From positions 2,512,001 through 2,576,000 of the forward strand of contig NZ_SOAU01000001.1 of the NCBI RefSeq assembly GCF_004364865.1: DNA of 64,000 nucleotides, read 5' to 3'. The translations under genes were made by a program, and so were the position numbers. The notes under the pieces are model-generated. The model was not told where the DNA came from and ran no database searches. It saw nothing but the letters and a program-made list of their open reading frames with translations. This document shows positions 7,613-15,166 of this stretch, piece by piece (the first letter of the stretch is position 1; the number at the start of each line of letters is the position of its first letter). Origin of the DNA: Ilumatobacter fluminis. Lineage in GTDB: Bacteria > Actinomycetota > Acidimicrobiia > Acidimicrobiales > Ilumatobacteraceae.

Positions 7613-9796
7613 TCAGCCTGTCGCGTACGCGTTCACGTCGACGACCACATGCACCGTCGCCGAACCGAACACACACACCTCACCCGACGAACCCAACTTC
7701 ACCGTCACCGAGTTCGCCACCACACCACCCGCAACGAAATTCACATTCGACGCCGTCGGCACATCCCCACCACACGGAAACACCGTCAGATGACCCGCCT
7801 CATCACCACGAACCGCCGTCACGTTCAACACCACCGCACTCGCCGACTCCGGCACCCCATGCCGACCAACCACCGGCACCACCAACACCGACCCACCATC
7901 GACCACACCACCACCAGCCAACACACCATCAACCGTCACCCCACCCAACCGAGAATCCACCAACCGCCCCGGCACCACCGGCACCACCGCATCCTCACCC
8001 GACACATACGCGTTCACGTCGACGACCACATGCACCGTCGCCGAACCGAACACACACACCTCACCCGACGAACCCAACTTCACCGTCACCGAGTTCGCCA
8101 CCACACCACCCGCAACGAAATTCACATTCGACGCCGTCGGCACATCCCCACCACACGGAAACACCGTCAGATGACCCGCCTCATCACCACGAACCGCCGT
8201 CACGTTCAACACCACCGCACTCGCCGACTCCGGCACCCCATGCCGACCAACCACCGGCACCACCAACACCGACCCACCATCGACCACACCACCACCAGCC
8301 AACACACCATCAACCGTCACCCCACCCAACCGAGAATCCACCAACCGCCCCGGCACCACCGGCACCACCGCATCCTCACCCGACACATACGCGTTCACGT
8401 CGACGACCACATGCACCGTCGCCGAACCGAACACACACACCTCACCCGACGAACCCAACTTCACCGTCACCGAGTTCGCCACCACACCACCCGCAACGAA
8501 ATTCACATTCGACGCCGTCGGCACATCCCCACCACACGGAAACACCGTCAGATGACCCGCCTCATCACCACGAACCGCCGTCACGTTCAACACCACCGCA
8601 CTCGCCGACTCCGGCACCCCATGCCGACCAACCACCGGCACCACCAACACCGACCCACCATCGACCACACCACCACCAGCCAACACACCATCAACCGTCA
8701 CCCCACCCAACCGAGAATCCACCAACCGCCCCGGCACCACCGGCACCACCGCCGGGTCGTCTCCGAGGTAGAGATCGACGACCGTGGTCTCGCCGGCAGC
8801 GACCTGCACCGTGGCGCTGGCCTCGAGCCACGAGCCATCGGGCGCTTGCCATCGTGCAACGATCCGATAGTCGGCACCGGGGTGCAGACAGCCGAGGAGG
8901 AAGGTGCCGGCCGGTTCAGCGCTGACGTCGGCTCGACAGGGATTGACGTACGCATCGGCAGCAAGGGGGTCGACGCTCACGATGGCGGCGGCATCGTGGG
9001 CAGGGGTGCCGTCGGGCAAGAACAGCCTCCCCGTCACGACGGCCTCGGGCTCGAGATCGATGGACAGGGTGCGGTCGCCGCCCGTCATGGACACGACGGC
9101 GGCCTCGGAGCGGACCGGCGTGCTGTCGTACCACTCGTCGGCGAATCCTGGCGTCCGGCTGTTGACGAACACCCGGTAGTCGTCGAGCGGCACCGCTTCG
9201 AACTCGACGACACCGTCGATCGTCGGCCCATCGATCACCGCCGGCGAACCGAGCGATTGACTACCTCGAACGAGATACACCCACGCGTCGGCCGGTTGGC
9301 CGCCGGCGCTGACGTCGACCGTGATCGTCGAGGTCGTCGACAGGACGAACTCGATCTCGGTCACGAGCGGTCCGCCGACCATGCCGAGTGACACAGACTG
9401 GGGTAGCAACTCGTGCCGCTCCGGCGGCGGATAGGCGGTGGCCCCGATCTCCCACTCACCAGGCGGCAGGTGCGACCCATCGCCCACCGTCAGCTCGAAG
9501 CGGCCATCGGCATCGACGGTGAGGGTACTCGAGTACGTCGTGCCGACGATGTACGTGTGCACACGAGCACCAGCGATCGGCGCGCCACTCCCATCCACCA
9601 CCCGCCCGGGAATGGTCGTCAACGGCACCACGGTCGTGGTCGTCGTCGGTGGCGGCACCGCTGACGATGCGTCGGCTGCGACACCGCAGGCTGCGAGCAC
9701 GAATCCGAGAACCACGAGCAGCACGGTCGATGCCGGGTGCCTCTGCCCCGACGCGTCACCCTGTGTTCGCACCTCGCCCCGCTCGATGACGAGCAT
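7613..9796 (-). CDS. Lipoprotein with three identical C-terminal beta-rich repeats
   Basis: Predicted lipoprotein of 727 residues. The signal segment STVLLVVLGFVLAAC ends in a lipobox whose cysteine would be C37. A threonine-rich linker and carboxypeptidase-regulatory-like beta modules (IPGRVVDGSGAPIAGA; GRLFLPDGTPAHDA) fill residues about 45-345. The last ~380 residues are three repeats of 127 residues each (VPVVPGRLVDSRLGG ... VVLNVTAVRGDEAGHLTVFP ... VVVDVNAY), identical at DNA level. ATG at 9796 was chosen; a GTG at 9772 with GGGGCGAG just upstream is an alternative. Longer readings start inside the tRNA fragment at 9837-9879 and were not accepted. Probably a cell-surface protein; ligand unknown. 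Confidence 0.82.
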   Translation of the reverse strand: MLVIERGEVRTQGDASGQRHPASTVLLVVLGFVLAACGVAADASSAVPPPTTTTTVVPLTTIPGRVVDGSGAPIAGARVHTYIVGTTYSSTLTVDADGRFELTVGDGSHLPPGEWEIGATAYPPPERHELLPQSVSLGMVGGPLVTEIEFVLSTTSTITVDVSAGGQPADAWVYLVRGSQSLGSPAVIDGPTIDGVVEFEAVPLDDYRVFVNSRTPGFADEWYDSTPVRSEAAVVSMTGGDRTLSIDLEPEAVVTGRLFLPDGTPAHDAAAIVSVDPLAADAYVNPCRADVSAEPAGTFLLGCLHPGADYRIVARWQAPDGSWLEASATVQVAAGETTVVDLYLGDDPAVVPVVPGRLVDSRLGGVTVDGVLAGGGVVDGGSVLVVPVVGRHGVPESASAVVLNVTAVRGDEAGHLTVFPCGGDVPTASNVNFVAGGVVANSVTVKLGSSGEVCVFGSATVHVVVDVNAYVSGEDAVVPVVPGRLVDSRLGGVTVDGVLAGGGVVDGGSVLVVPVVGRHGVPESASAVVLNVTAVRGDEAGHLTVFPCGGDVPTASNVNFVAGGVVANSVTVKLGSSGEVCVFGSATVHVVVDVNAYVSGEDAVVPVVPGRLVDSRLGGVTVDGVLAGGGVVDGGSVLVVPVVGRHGVPESASAVVLNVTAVRGDEAGHLTVFPCGGDVPTASNVNFVAGGVVANSVTVKLGSSGEVCVFGSATVHVVVDVNAYATG
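7627..8752 (-). repeat. Three tandem 381-bp coding repeats, identical in DNA
   Basis: Units begin at 7627, 8008 and 8389, so the period is 381 bp (127 codons) and the frame is kept. The third unit stays identical up to about 8752. I found no mismatch between units when reading them side by side. The coding strand is rich in GTG and GGT codons, so the plus strand shows long C/A-rich stretches unlike the GTC/GGC-rich genes around it. This indicates recent amplification or gene conversion, and possibly acquisition. Confidence 0.93.
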
Positions 9797-9836
9797 GGTG
9801 TCACCCGCGACCACGCTCGGCAAATCACAGGTGTTC

Positions 9837-9879
9837 GTAGGGCGGGTGGGGATCGAACCCACGACCCGGGGATTATGAG
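9837..9879. repeat. attL: displaced 3' part of tRNA-Met
   Basis: This 43-bp segment is identical to 15052-15094, the 3' portion of the complete tRNA-Met(CAT) gene, covering the anticodon loop through the acceptor end plus one flanking base. The sequence to its right (9880 on) does not resemble the tRNA 5' half, so it is a fragment rather than a second tRNA. Together with the recombinase beside the intact tRNA, this is the expected left attachment site of an element integrated in a tRNA 3' end. Confidence 0.88.
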
Positions 9880-9957
9880 GTCTTCCACCCCCATGCGGTG
9901 TAGCCCCGAGCGTTTCCCCTGATAGTTGCAGGTCACGACCCGCCGGTCTGGGACGTG

Positions 9958-10332
9958 TTATTCCGCTGAGTCCAACCAGATCAGAATGGGGTCGCCGTGG
10001 AAGAGAGTCAACCTAAAGTTCTCGGGAGAGAGCAACATCACACGATCACCGAACGAGCTGGGGAAGACCTTGGCTACGACGCTCTTCGCAAGTACCGCAT
10101 TCGCAACCTCGCCGCCGCTCCCGCTGATCATTGACTGAACGACCTCCTCCGCAAGCCGACGCACAGTCTCCTGATTCCCGATCACTCGCATTCCGTCCTG
10201 CAACTCGCGGGTGTCAATCTCGGCCACGTCCGACCGGCGTAGAAGGACCTCGTAGATGTCGAGTTCGTCGTTCATCTCGGTTCTGGAGGGTATCGAGACG
10301 TTGATCAGTGCGAGCGGCCGCCAGCCGTTCAA
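9958..10332 (-). CDS. Hypothetical protein, second gene of island operon
   Basis: I do not recognise this 124-residue protein. It starts with TTG at 10332, overlapping the stop of the upstream 302-residue gene (TTGA), which suggests translational coupling and a shared job. A shorter start at the internal ATG (NDELDIYEVLLRR follows) is possible. Residues 50-75 predict as helix (QETVRRLAEEVVQSMI), followed by a glycine-containing turn and a C-terminal beta-like segment ending FHGDPILIWLDSAE. No signal peptide, membrane helix or cysteine pair is visible. Codon choice is less GC-biased than in the chromosomal genes. Confidence 0.6.
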   Translation of the reverse strand: MNGWRPLALINVSIPSRTEMNDELDIYEVLLRRSDVAEIDTRELQDGMRVIGNQETVRRLAEEVVQSMISGSGGEVANAVLAKSVVAKVFPSSFGDRVMLLSPENFRLTLFHGDPILIWLDSAE

Positions 10333-11237
10333 GATCCCTGGGCGGACTTCTTTGACGGCGATCCCGTGCGATGGTTGGCGAGGTCGACGATCTTCACACG
10401 CGCCTTAGCGTTGACGAACTTGTTTGCGACGACACGCCTGCGCCGCGCGAACCGGCTTCCTCGCCACCGGCTCAGCATGCGCATCGAGATCCAACCCTGC
10501 TCCTCCAGGGCGAGCAATCCGGTTCGAATGGTGCGTTCGCCGAACGGGTACGTGACATGACCAGAGGGACGCCGGTCACCACCAAACCAACCAACCGGAC
10601 GGCACCACTCGCCCGTGCCAGCCACCGAGGGGGGCTGCGGATCGAAGCGTTCCGCAGTCATTGCGCAGTAGTAGGCCGCCAACTCCGGGGCGCCCCATAG
10701 GCCGAATCGAGGATCAGAAATTACGGGACCGTGCACGTTCACGTAGCTGTTGCCCGGTACTTGACCCGCACGAGCCCCTGGATCGTCGAACTCCTCTTCA
10801 CTCCCATCGTCCCGCAGGACGATGATGTCCGGCCGCCGACCGGCGGCGAACGGTACCCGCCTGACGAGCTTCCTGCGCTCAAGAATCTGAAGCTGGGCGC
10901 GCACCCACTCACGCTTCTTGTCGACGATCTCCGGGTCATACATGGCGTCTTCAGGCAGCGTCATCGTGAACACGTGGGGATCCCGACAAAGATCGTGCAG
11001 GTCCTCATAGCTGATGTTCCGGCGGAGGACGAGTCCGGGCGTGCGCTGACCGGCGTGTTCCGGCCAGAGCGCAATGCCCCGCAGCACGAGATCGAGCTTT
11101 GCAGCGCCGACTTGCCTCTTTCGCAGCATCTCCGCCGCGGCACCGGCGACGTAGGTCTCGCGCACGCGAAAGACATGCTTGCCAACAATTCCAGGCCGGT
11201 ACTGATAGCCGGCCCTCGTCGAGCTTGACTTGGCCAT
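10329..11237 (-). CDS. Winged-helix-like hypothetical protein of the island
   Basis: Basic 302-residue protein starting at ATG 11237 (AKSSSTRAGYQYRPG follows). Two stretches look like winged-helix modules: residues about 70-120 (SYEDLHDLCRD ... RAQLQILERRKLVRRVP) and about 220-260 (PFGERTIRTGLLALEEQG). The tail is rich in Arg/Lys (RFARRRRVVANK). This double-wing arrangement resembles replication initiators or regulators of small actinobacterial elements, but no named family is certain. Its stop overlaps the start of the 124-residue gene. No clear ribosome binding site precedes the ATG, so leaderless translation or another start is possible. Confidence 0.6.
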   Translation of the reverse strand: MAKSSSTRAGYQYRPGIVGKHVFRVRETYVAGAAAEMLRKRQVGAAKLDLVLRGIALWPEHAGQRTPGLVLRRNISYEDLHDLCRDPHVFTMTLPEDAMYDPEIVDKKREWVRAQLQILERRKLVRRVPFAAGRRPDIIVLRDDGSEEEFDDPGARAGQVPGNSYVNVHGPVISDPRFGLWGAPELAAYYCAMTAERFDPQPPSVAGTGEWCRPVGWFGGDRRPSGHVTYPFGERTIRTGLLALEEQGWISMRMLSRWRGSRFARRRRVVANKFVNAKARVKIVDLANHRTGSPSKKSAQGS

Positions 11238-11631
11238 GAGGTGGTGTCGCCTTAGTGTGTCGGATGGAGATCCCGTGGCAGGCGCTGCTCGCATACGAGA
11301 CGACCAGCGCCCGCCACGGGGGCCTGTCCAAGACCGACGCACCCATACGATGGGCGCCGACCGATCGGACAATGCCAGCTAACAGGCTGATCTGAGTTCT
11401 GACCACCGATTCTCGATCGTCCCCCTGCGTGCGGTGCCGCCCAAGAGGAGTCCACTCTCTGGCAGTACATCATCTAAAACGTCTATCCTCTAGCACGGCG
11501 TGACGGGCCGGGATCAGACGGCACGAGCCGCAGGGACCTGACGGCACGAGCCGCAGGGACCTCTGAATCAGGAATCCATCGCGGCGGAACACTGTCTATG
11601 GGCCGCACCCCTACGCCTGCGCCACCCGGAT
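11238..11631. other. Island intergenic region with tandem 23-bp repeat
   Basis: About 394 bp between two minus-strand island genes. I see no convincing coding frame; the short frames here lack ribosome binding sites and family-like content. The stretch is comparatively AT-rich around 11470-11500 and holds a tandem 23-bp repeat at 11517-11562. It probably carries the promoter of the winged-helix-like operon, and if that protein is an initiator this would be the place for an origin (inference). Confidence 0.5.
11517..11562. repeat. Tandem 23-bp direct repeat
   Basis: Two adjacent identical copies, 11517-11539 and 11540-11562, each starting GACGGCACGAGCC and ending GGGACCT. Only two copies are present and there is no spacer, so this is not a CRISPR. 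Possible iteron-like or regulator-binding repeat, or simply a slippage duplication. Confidence 0.8.
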
Positions 11632-12390
11632 CTAGTCGGTTCGACCCTGCAGGCGATCCAGAACGTCGGCGACCCGCCAAAGGTCAGTCCTCACCGCGCC
11701 TTGGTCCTCGATCGGGACGACACCTCCATGATGCTTGACCGCACGCCGGTGCGCGTTCAGCCGTGTGAGCGCTTCGTGGCCGTCGTCGCCAATGAGGTCT
11801 GCAGCGCGAGCACGGTCGAGAAGTGCAGGGAATCGGGTGTTATTGCCGGCAGCAAGCACGGAACGGAGGACGATCTCGAGCGCCGTGTGCATCTCCTCCA
11901 GTCCGATCTCATCGGGCAGGTCTCCAACGATCCAGCGTCCGATCTGCTCGTCTGCGAGAGTAAGGCGATCGGAGAGCGGGTGGCCTCGATCGGGTGGGTC
12001 GAGTATGGGCCAGAAGACGCGTGGCTCGTCGTCCCGCGACGACACGACGACGTCGGATGGGTACGGACTCAGTGTGTCACCGACGCACAATTCCACGAAG
12101 CGCGCTACTAAGGACCGAGCGACGCGAACCGCAGTTGCGCCATGGCCGCGACCGGTGAACCCTTCCGCGACGATTGGGAGCTCGCGCTCGAGTTGTTGAG
12201 CCCATGCAGCGATGAGAACGCCGGGTCCGTCCGCGATGAGTTCCCATTCGGAGAGTCGTCCACCCCCTCTCCGCCGGAACCGAACATCGAGACCGAGTCG
12301 GCGGCCGCGCGCTTGGGCGGCGCGCATCAACGCCCGGACGAGGTCATCAAACTCGTTGCGGACCTTCACATCCGTGCCGTATCCCGCCAC
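11632..12390 (-). CDS. Island protein with HEPN-like C-terminus
   Basis: A 252-residue protein I cannot assign to a named family. The N-terminal half is basic with a beta-like core (GLDVRFRRRGGG; WELIADGPGVLIAAW). The C-terminal ~100 residues look all-helical and contain LNAHRRAVKHHGGVVP: R-x4-H followed by a KHxG-P pattern, as in many HEPN-type domains of toxin, abortive-infection and RNase proteins. This is read by eye, so the HEPN call is tentative. GTG at 12390 was used, with GAGGA about 12 bases upstream. It lies back to back with the HEPN/Toprim gene across a 320-bp gap, so the two may form one defence module (inference). Confidence 0.6.
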   Translation of the reverse strand: MAGYGTDVKVRNEFDDLVRALMRAAQARGRRLGLDVRFRRRGGGRLSEWELIADGPGVLIAAWAQQLERELPIVAEGFTGRGHGATAVRVARSLVARFVELCVGDTLSPYPSDVVVSSRDDEPRVFWPILDPPDRGHPLSDRLTLADEQIGRWIVGDLPDEIGLEEMHTALEIVLRSVLAAGNNTRFPALLDRARAADLIGDDGHEALTRLNAHRRAVKHHGGVVPIEDQGAVRTDLWRVADVLDRLQGRTD

Positions 12391-12710
12391 GACTAGATCA
12401 GTCCTCGATCTTGGGCGTGCCGTTGGGTCCGATGCCGCGTCCGCCCGGGACCTGGCTCCATGAGCTGCTCAATGTGCGCACGCTTCGCCGTTTGTGGAGG
12501 AGCATGCTCTCGCCCCGGGCGCTCTTGATGCGGTTGCCCTTTCTCCATCACGCCGAACCTACTCGTGCAATCACAGATCGTGTCTCCTGGTCAGTTCCCG
12601 ATTGCGGTGGACCTCGTGACATCTCGGACGCGCCCGGGACCAGCAACGCGCTTTGATCCGGACCAACAGATAAACTTCGGCTGAGCGCTCCCAACAGATA
12701 CCTTTCGGTC
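12391..12710. other. Divergent intergenic region between HEPN-type genes
   Basis: This 320-bp stretch separates the start codons of the two divergent HEPN-type genes. An 81-codon frame (12411-12656, plus) is present, but its composition and lack of a ribosome binding site make it unlikely to be a gene. Promoters for both flanking genes must lie here; I could not identify convincing -35/-10 pairs or an operator palindrome. Confidence 0.5.
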
Positions 12711-14006
12711 GTGAGCAGCTATGCAACGACGTATCTTGCCGACGGCCGGCCGATTTGCTCGTTTCGAGACGGCGTCGACCAGCTCTTCTACACGCTCTTC
12801 ATGCGTAGCGACTGGGTCGAGCTGCATGGTCAGGAGGCGTACGAACTCGCGCCGAAGTCGTTCGTCGACTTCGACCCTGAAGAAGCCGTCATCATTGGCT
12901 TCAGGGTGGCAGCAGGATCGCTGCGAGACCGGCTCGACGTCATGGGAGTCGACAGGGAGACGGTGCGATCCGAGCTCGAGGTCCTCCTCGAGGAGCAGAC
13001 CGATCGGAAGTCGCACCTCGTCGAGTCGTTTGCGACTTCACCGGACGTCGTTGCGCAGATTGAGACGGACATCGGAGCTTGGGCCGCCGTCGACTCCGAG
13101 TCGTGGTTCGTTCAACTAGGCGAACGCATCCAAGCCGGAGACCACGTCGACCGACCTGGACAGCGCACCCCCGGTTCTGCTTCATGGCTGATGTCCCTGT
13201 GGGACTATCACGATCCGCGGTACCGCCTCCGCGCCGTATTGGAGGTACTGCCAGCAGACCTAGAGATCACTCTGGATCTCGCTGACCTTATCGAAGGCGG
13301 TTGGCTCGGGCCTGACGACGACCCGCGCACCGTTGCGAGCGACTTTGTCGCCTACGCCAGCCACGGCGGTCTCGATCCCATCGTGTTGACCGAAGGTCGA
13401 TTCGATGCCGAGGTTCTCGCTGCGACATTGGAGTTGAGACGTCCCCATCTCGCCAGCTTCATACGCTTTCCCGACTTCAATCAGCGTCCCGAAGGCGGTG
13501 CGGCCGCCCTCCGCCAGACCATTCGCGCTTTCGCATCGGCGGGAATTCCGAACCGGGTCGTAGGTCTCTTCGACAACGACTCTGCGGCCCGGGATGCGAT
13601 GCGCAGCATCTCGAACGACGCGCTTCCTCCCAATATCGTCACCACTCGTCTCCCACCGCTCGAACTGGCACGTCAGTACCCGACACGAGGCCCTCAAGGC
13701 GACCACGCAATGGACGTGAATGGGCTCGCAGTCTCGATTGAACTGTTCCTCGGGACTGACGTTCTCGCGGACTCGTCGGGTCTTCGTCCGGTCGAATGGG
13801 GCGGATATGTGAGCGGCGTCTCGAACTACCAAGGCGCGATCACTGACAAGGGCGCGGTGCAGGACGCGTTTCGGACGAAGGTCGCTAGCGCTCGGAACAA
13901 CCCCGCCGTTATGGAGACCCAAGACTGGGCAGCACTCGACGAACTACTGGAACACCTGCTGTCTTCAATTCGCGGCCTGTCGATCTCGCAACGTCAGCAT
14001 CCCTGA
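12711..14006 (+). CDS. HEPN/Toprim-associated protein (candidate defence effector)
   Basis: A 431-residue protein. Residues about 1-100 match the HEPN/Toprim N-terminal type: SYATTYLADGRPICSF, then LFMRSDWVELHGQE (an R-x6-H arrangement), then a RDRLDVMGV helix. A Toprim-like domain follows at about residues 220-300, with the acidic motif LTEGRFDAEVL (Glu) and GLFDNDSAARDA (DxD). Toprim domains bind Mg and act in nucleic-acid cleavage or ligation; HEPN domains are often RNases. Such fusions are known from defence islands, which fits the mobile element here. GTG at 12711 follows an AT-richer stretch. The target and trigger are unknown. Confidence 0.75.
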   Translation: MSSYATTYLADGRPICSFRDGVDQLFYTLFMRSDWVELHGQEAYELAPKSFVDFDPEEAVIIGFRVAAGSLRDRLDVMGVDRETVRSELEVLLEEQTDRKSHLVESFATSPDVVAQIETDIGAWAAVDSESWFVQLGERIQAGDHVDRPGQRTPGSASWLMSLWDYHDPRYRLRAVLEVLPADLEITLDLADLIEGGWLGPDDDPRTVASDFVAYASHGGLDPIVLTEGRFDAEVLAATLELRRPHLASFIRFPDFNQRPEGGAAALRQTIRAFASAGIPNRVVGLFDNDSAARDAMRSISNDALPPNIVTTRLPPLELARQYPTRGPQGDHAMDVNGLAVSIELFLGTDVLADSSGLRPVEWGGYVSGVSNYQGAITDKGAVQDAFRTKVASARNNPAVMETQDWAALDELLEHLLSSIRGLSISQRQHP

Positions 14007-14087
14007 CGTCCGACTCTCCGATCCGGCGGCGGCATCGACGACCGCGCGGGGACAGGAATCCGCACACGACGAGGACCCGGGTCGCGT

Positions 14088-15038
14088 TTACAGCCGTTCG
14101 TCCCGGAACAGATCGCGTGCGGCTTGCTGCGCGCGTTCGGACTGCGCCGATCGTCCGTACCGGGCGAGCATCTGCGGTGTCGACCATCCGGCGAGGACCA
14201 TCAGGTTCTCGTCGGAGAGTCCTCGCGTCTTCGCGACGTGCGCGAACCGGTGCCGGAGTGCGTGCGGGTTAATCCGGTCGATCCCGGCGTCGACGCATCG
14301 ACGCTCGAGCATCTGACGGAGACCGGAGTCGGTGAGCGGTCCTCGTTCACCGAGCCATAGCTCCGGGTACTTCGCAGACGGATGCCGGCGGCGTGCGCGG
14401 ACGTAGCGGTCGAGTTGCTCAAGGGGTTGGAACATCAGCGGGACGACGCGGGTCCGTCCTCCCTTCCCGGTGACGGTGATCGTCTCGGCGCCCAGATGGG
14501 CGTCCGCGACGCGCATCCCGATCAGCTCCGAGGCGCGGATCCCGGTCGTTGCGAGGACCAGGACGATCGCGGTGTCCCGCGCCTGCTCGAACTTTCCGTG
14601 TCGACCATTGGACGCCTTCGCGTCGCTCCGACAGGCTTTGACGAGGGCGCGGACGTCTTCGTCGGACGGCATCGGCGGAGGCTGGTCGACGACCTTCGGC
14701 GGCGTCATCTTCCCCATCGGGTTCGGTCCGGCGAGCTCCTCTTCGTCTTCGAGCCATCGGTACAACTGGCGGAGGGATCGATATCTGCGGGCGACGGTCG
14801 CGTCCGAGAGTCCGCGGTCGCGACAGGCGACGAGGTAGCTCTCGACGTCTCGTCGGGTCGCTTCGACGAGGTCGGCGTCCAAATACTCGAGGTAGCCACG
14901 AGCGTCCGTTAGGTAGGCGGAGATCGTCGCGGGAGATCGTCCGGCGGCTCGGAGCGAGCGTGTCCAGGAGTCGAGGAGGTCCACGAGACTGAGCAGAGTT
15001 ATCCGCTGTGGCTCCAGTGTGGCAATCCTTGATACCAC
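14088..15038 (-). CDS. Tyrosine recombinase/integrase of the tRNA-Met element
   Basis: A 316-residue site-specific recombinase with an N-terminal SAM-like/core-binding domain (LLDSWTRSLRAAGRSP ... SYLVACRDRGLS) and a C-terminal catalytic domain. Catalytic signatures: Arg in TTGIRASELIGMR, HxLRH as HALRHRFAH, and LAGWSTPQMLARYGR carrying the position often His/Trp and the nucleophilic Tyr. The GTG start at 15038 lies 14 bp from the tRNA-Met 3' end, the classic position for an integrase using that tRNA as attB. Longer readings run backwards through both tRNAs and were rejected. It should integrate and, with a host or unseen directionality factor, excise the element. Confidence 0.9.
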   Translation of the reverse strand: MVSRIATLEPQRITLLSLVDLLDSWTRSLRAAGRSPATISAYLTDARGYLEYLDADLVEATRRDVESYLVACRDRGLSDATVARRYRSLRQLYRWLEDEEELAGPNPMGKMTPPKVVDQPPPMPSDEDVRALVKACRSDAKASNGRHGKFEQARDTAIVLVLATTGIRASELIGMRVADAHLGAETITVTGKGGRTRVVPLMFQPLEQLDRYVRARRRHPSAKYPELWLGERGPLTDSGLRQMLERRCVDAGIDRINPHALRHRFAHVAKTRGLSDENLMVLAGWSTPQMLARYGRSAQSERAQQAARDLFRDERL

Positions 15039-15051
15039 AAAGCACCTGGTA

Positions 15052-15094
15052 GTAGGGCGGGTGGGGATCGAACCCACGACCCGGGGATTATGAG
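15052..15094. repeat. attR: 43-bp repeat within intact tRNA-Met
   Basis: Identical to 9837-9879. It overlaps the 3' half of the complete tRNA-Met gene, so integration leaves a functional tRNA at this end. The recombinase gene begins immediately to its left. Confidence 0.88.
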
Positions 15095-15125
15095 TCCCTT
15101 GCTCTGACCACTGAGCTACCGCCCC
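15053..15125 (-). tRNA. tRNA-Met (CAT)
   Basis: Complete 73-nt cloverleaf on the minus strand: acceptor arm GGGGCGG paired with CCGCCCT (G1-U72), D stem GCTC/GAGC, anticodon loop CTCATAA (CAU), T arm GTGGG TTCGATC CCCAC, discriminator A, no encoded CCA. The first base pair and anticodon stem do not look like the initiator. A CAU anticodon can also belong to a lysidine-modified tRNA-Ile, which the sequence alone does not exclude. It is the integration site of the element to its left. Confidence 0.93.
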
Positions 15126-15136
15126 GAAAACGAAGA

Positions 15137-15161
15137 ACAGGGTCCCACATGGGGACCCTGT
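15137..15161 (-). terminator. Hairpin between tRNA-Asn and tRNA-Met
   Basis: A 10-bp perfect stem (ACAGGGTCCC / GGGACCCTGT) with a 5-nt loop. On the minus strand it is followed by TCTTCGTTTTC, so it resembles an intrinsic terminator for tRNA-Asn placed just before tRNA-Met, or a processing stem between the two tRNAs. Confidence 0.7.
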
Positions 15162-15166
15162 CATCG

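Larger units (their letters stand above)
9837..15094. mobile_element. Integrative element in tRNA-Met (about 5.2 kb)
   Basis: The element is bounded by perfect 43-bp direct repeats (9837-9879 and 15052-15094), a unit of 5215 bp counting one repeat copy. A tyrosine recombinase lies directly beside the tRNA 3' end. Contents: a two-gene minus-strand unit (9958-11237), a minus-strand gene with a HEPN-like motif (11632-12390), a plus-strand HEPN/Toprim gene (12711-14006), and the recombinase (14088-15038). No conjugation, phage structural or obvious excisionase gene is visible. Base composition is visibly less GC-rich than the flanks, consistent with transfer. It has the layout of a small mobilisable or satellite-like defence island (inference). 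Confidence 0.85.

Noticed and set aside
7627-8752. CRISPR-like array
   Set aside because: The units are 381 bp, contiguous, in frame and code for protein; there are no short repeats with unique spacers.
7478-9391. 637-codon plus-strand frame rich in His, Thr and Arg
   Set aside because: It is the antisense reading of the 381-bp repeats and has no ribosome binding site or family features.
9797-9862. Upstream start (9862) for the triple-repeat lipoprotein
   Set aside because: It would begin inside the tRNA-Met fragment and place the lipoprotein signal 59 residues from the N-terminus.
9837-9913. A second complete tRNA gene
   Set aside because: Only the 3' part matches; the sequence after 9879 cannot form the D arm or the 5' acceptor strand.
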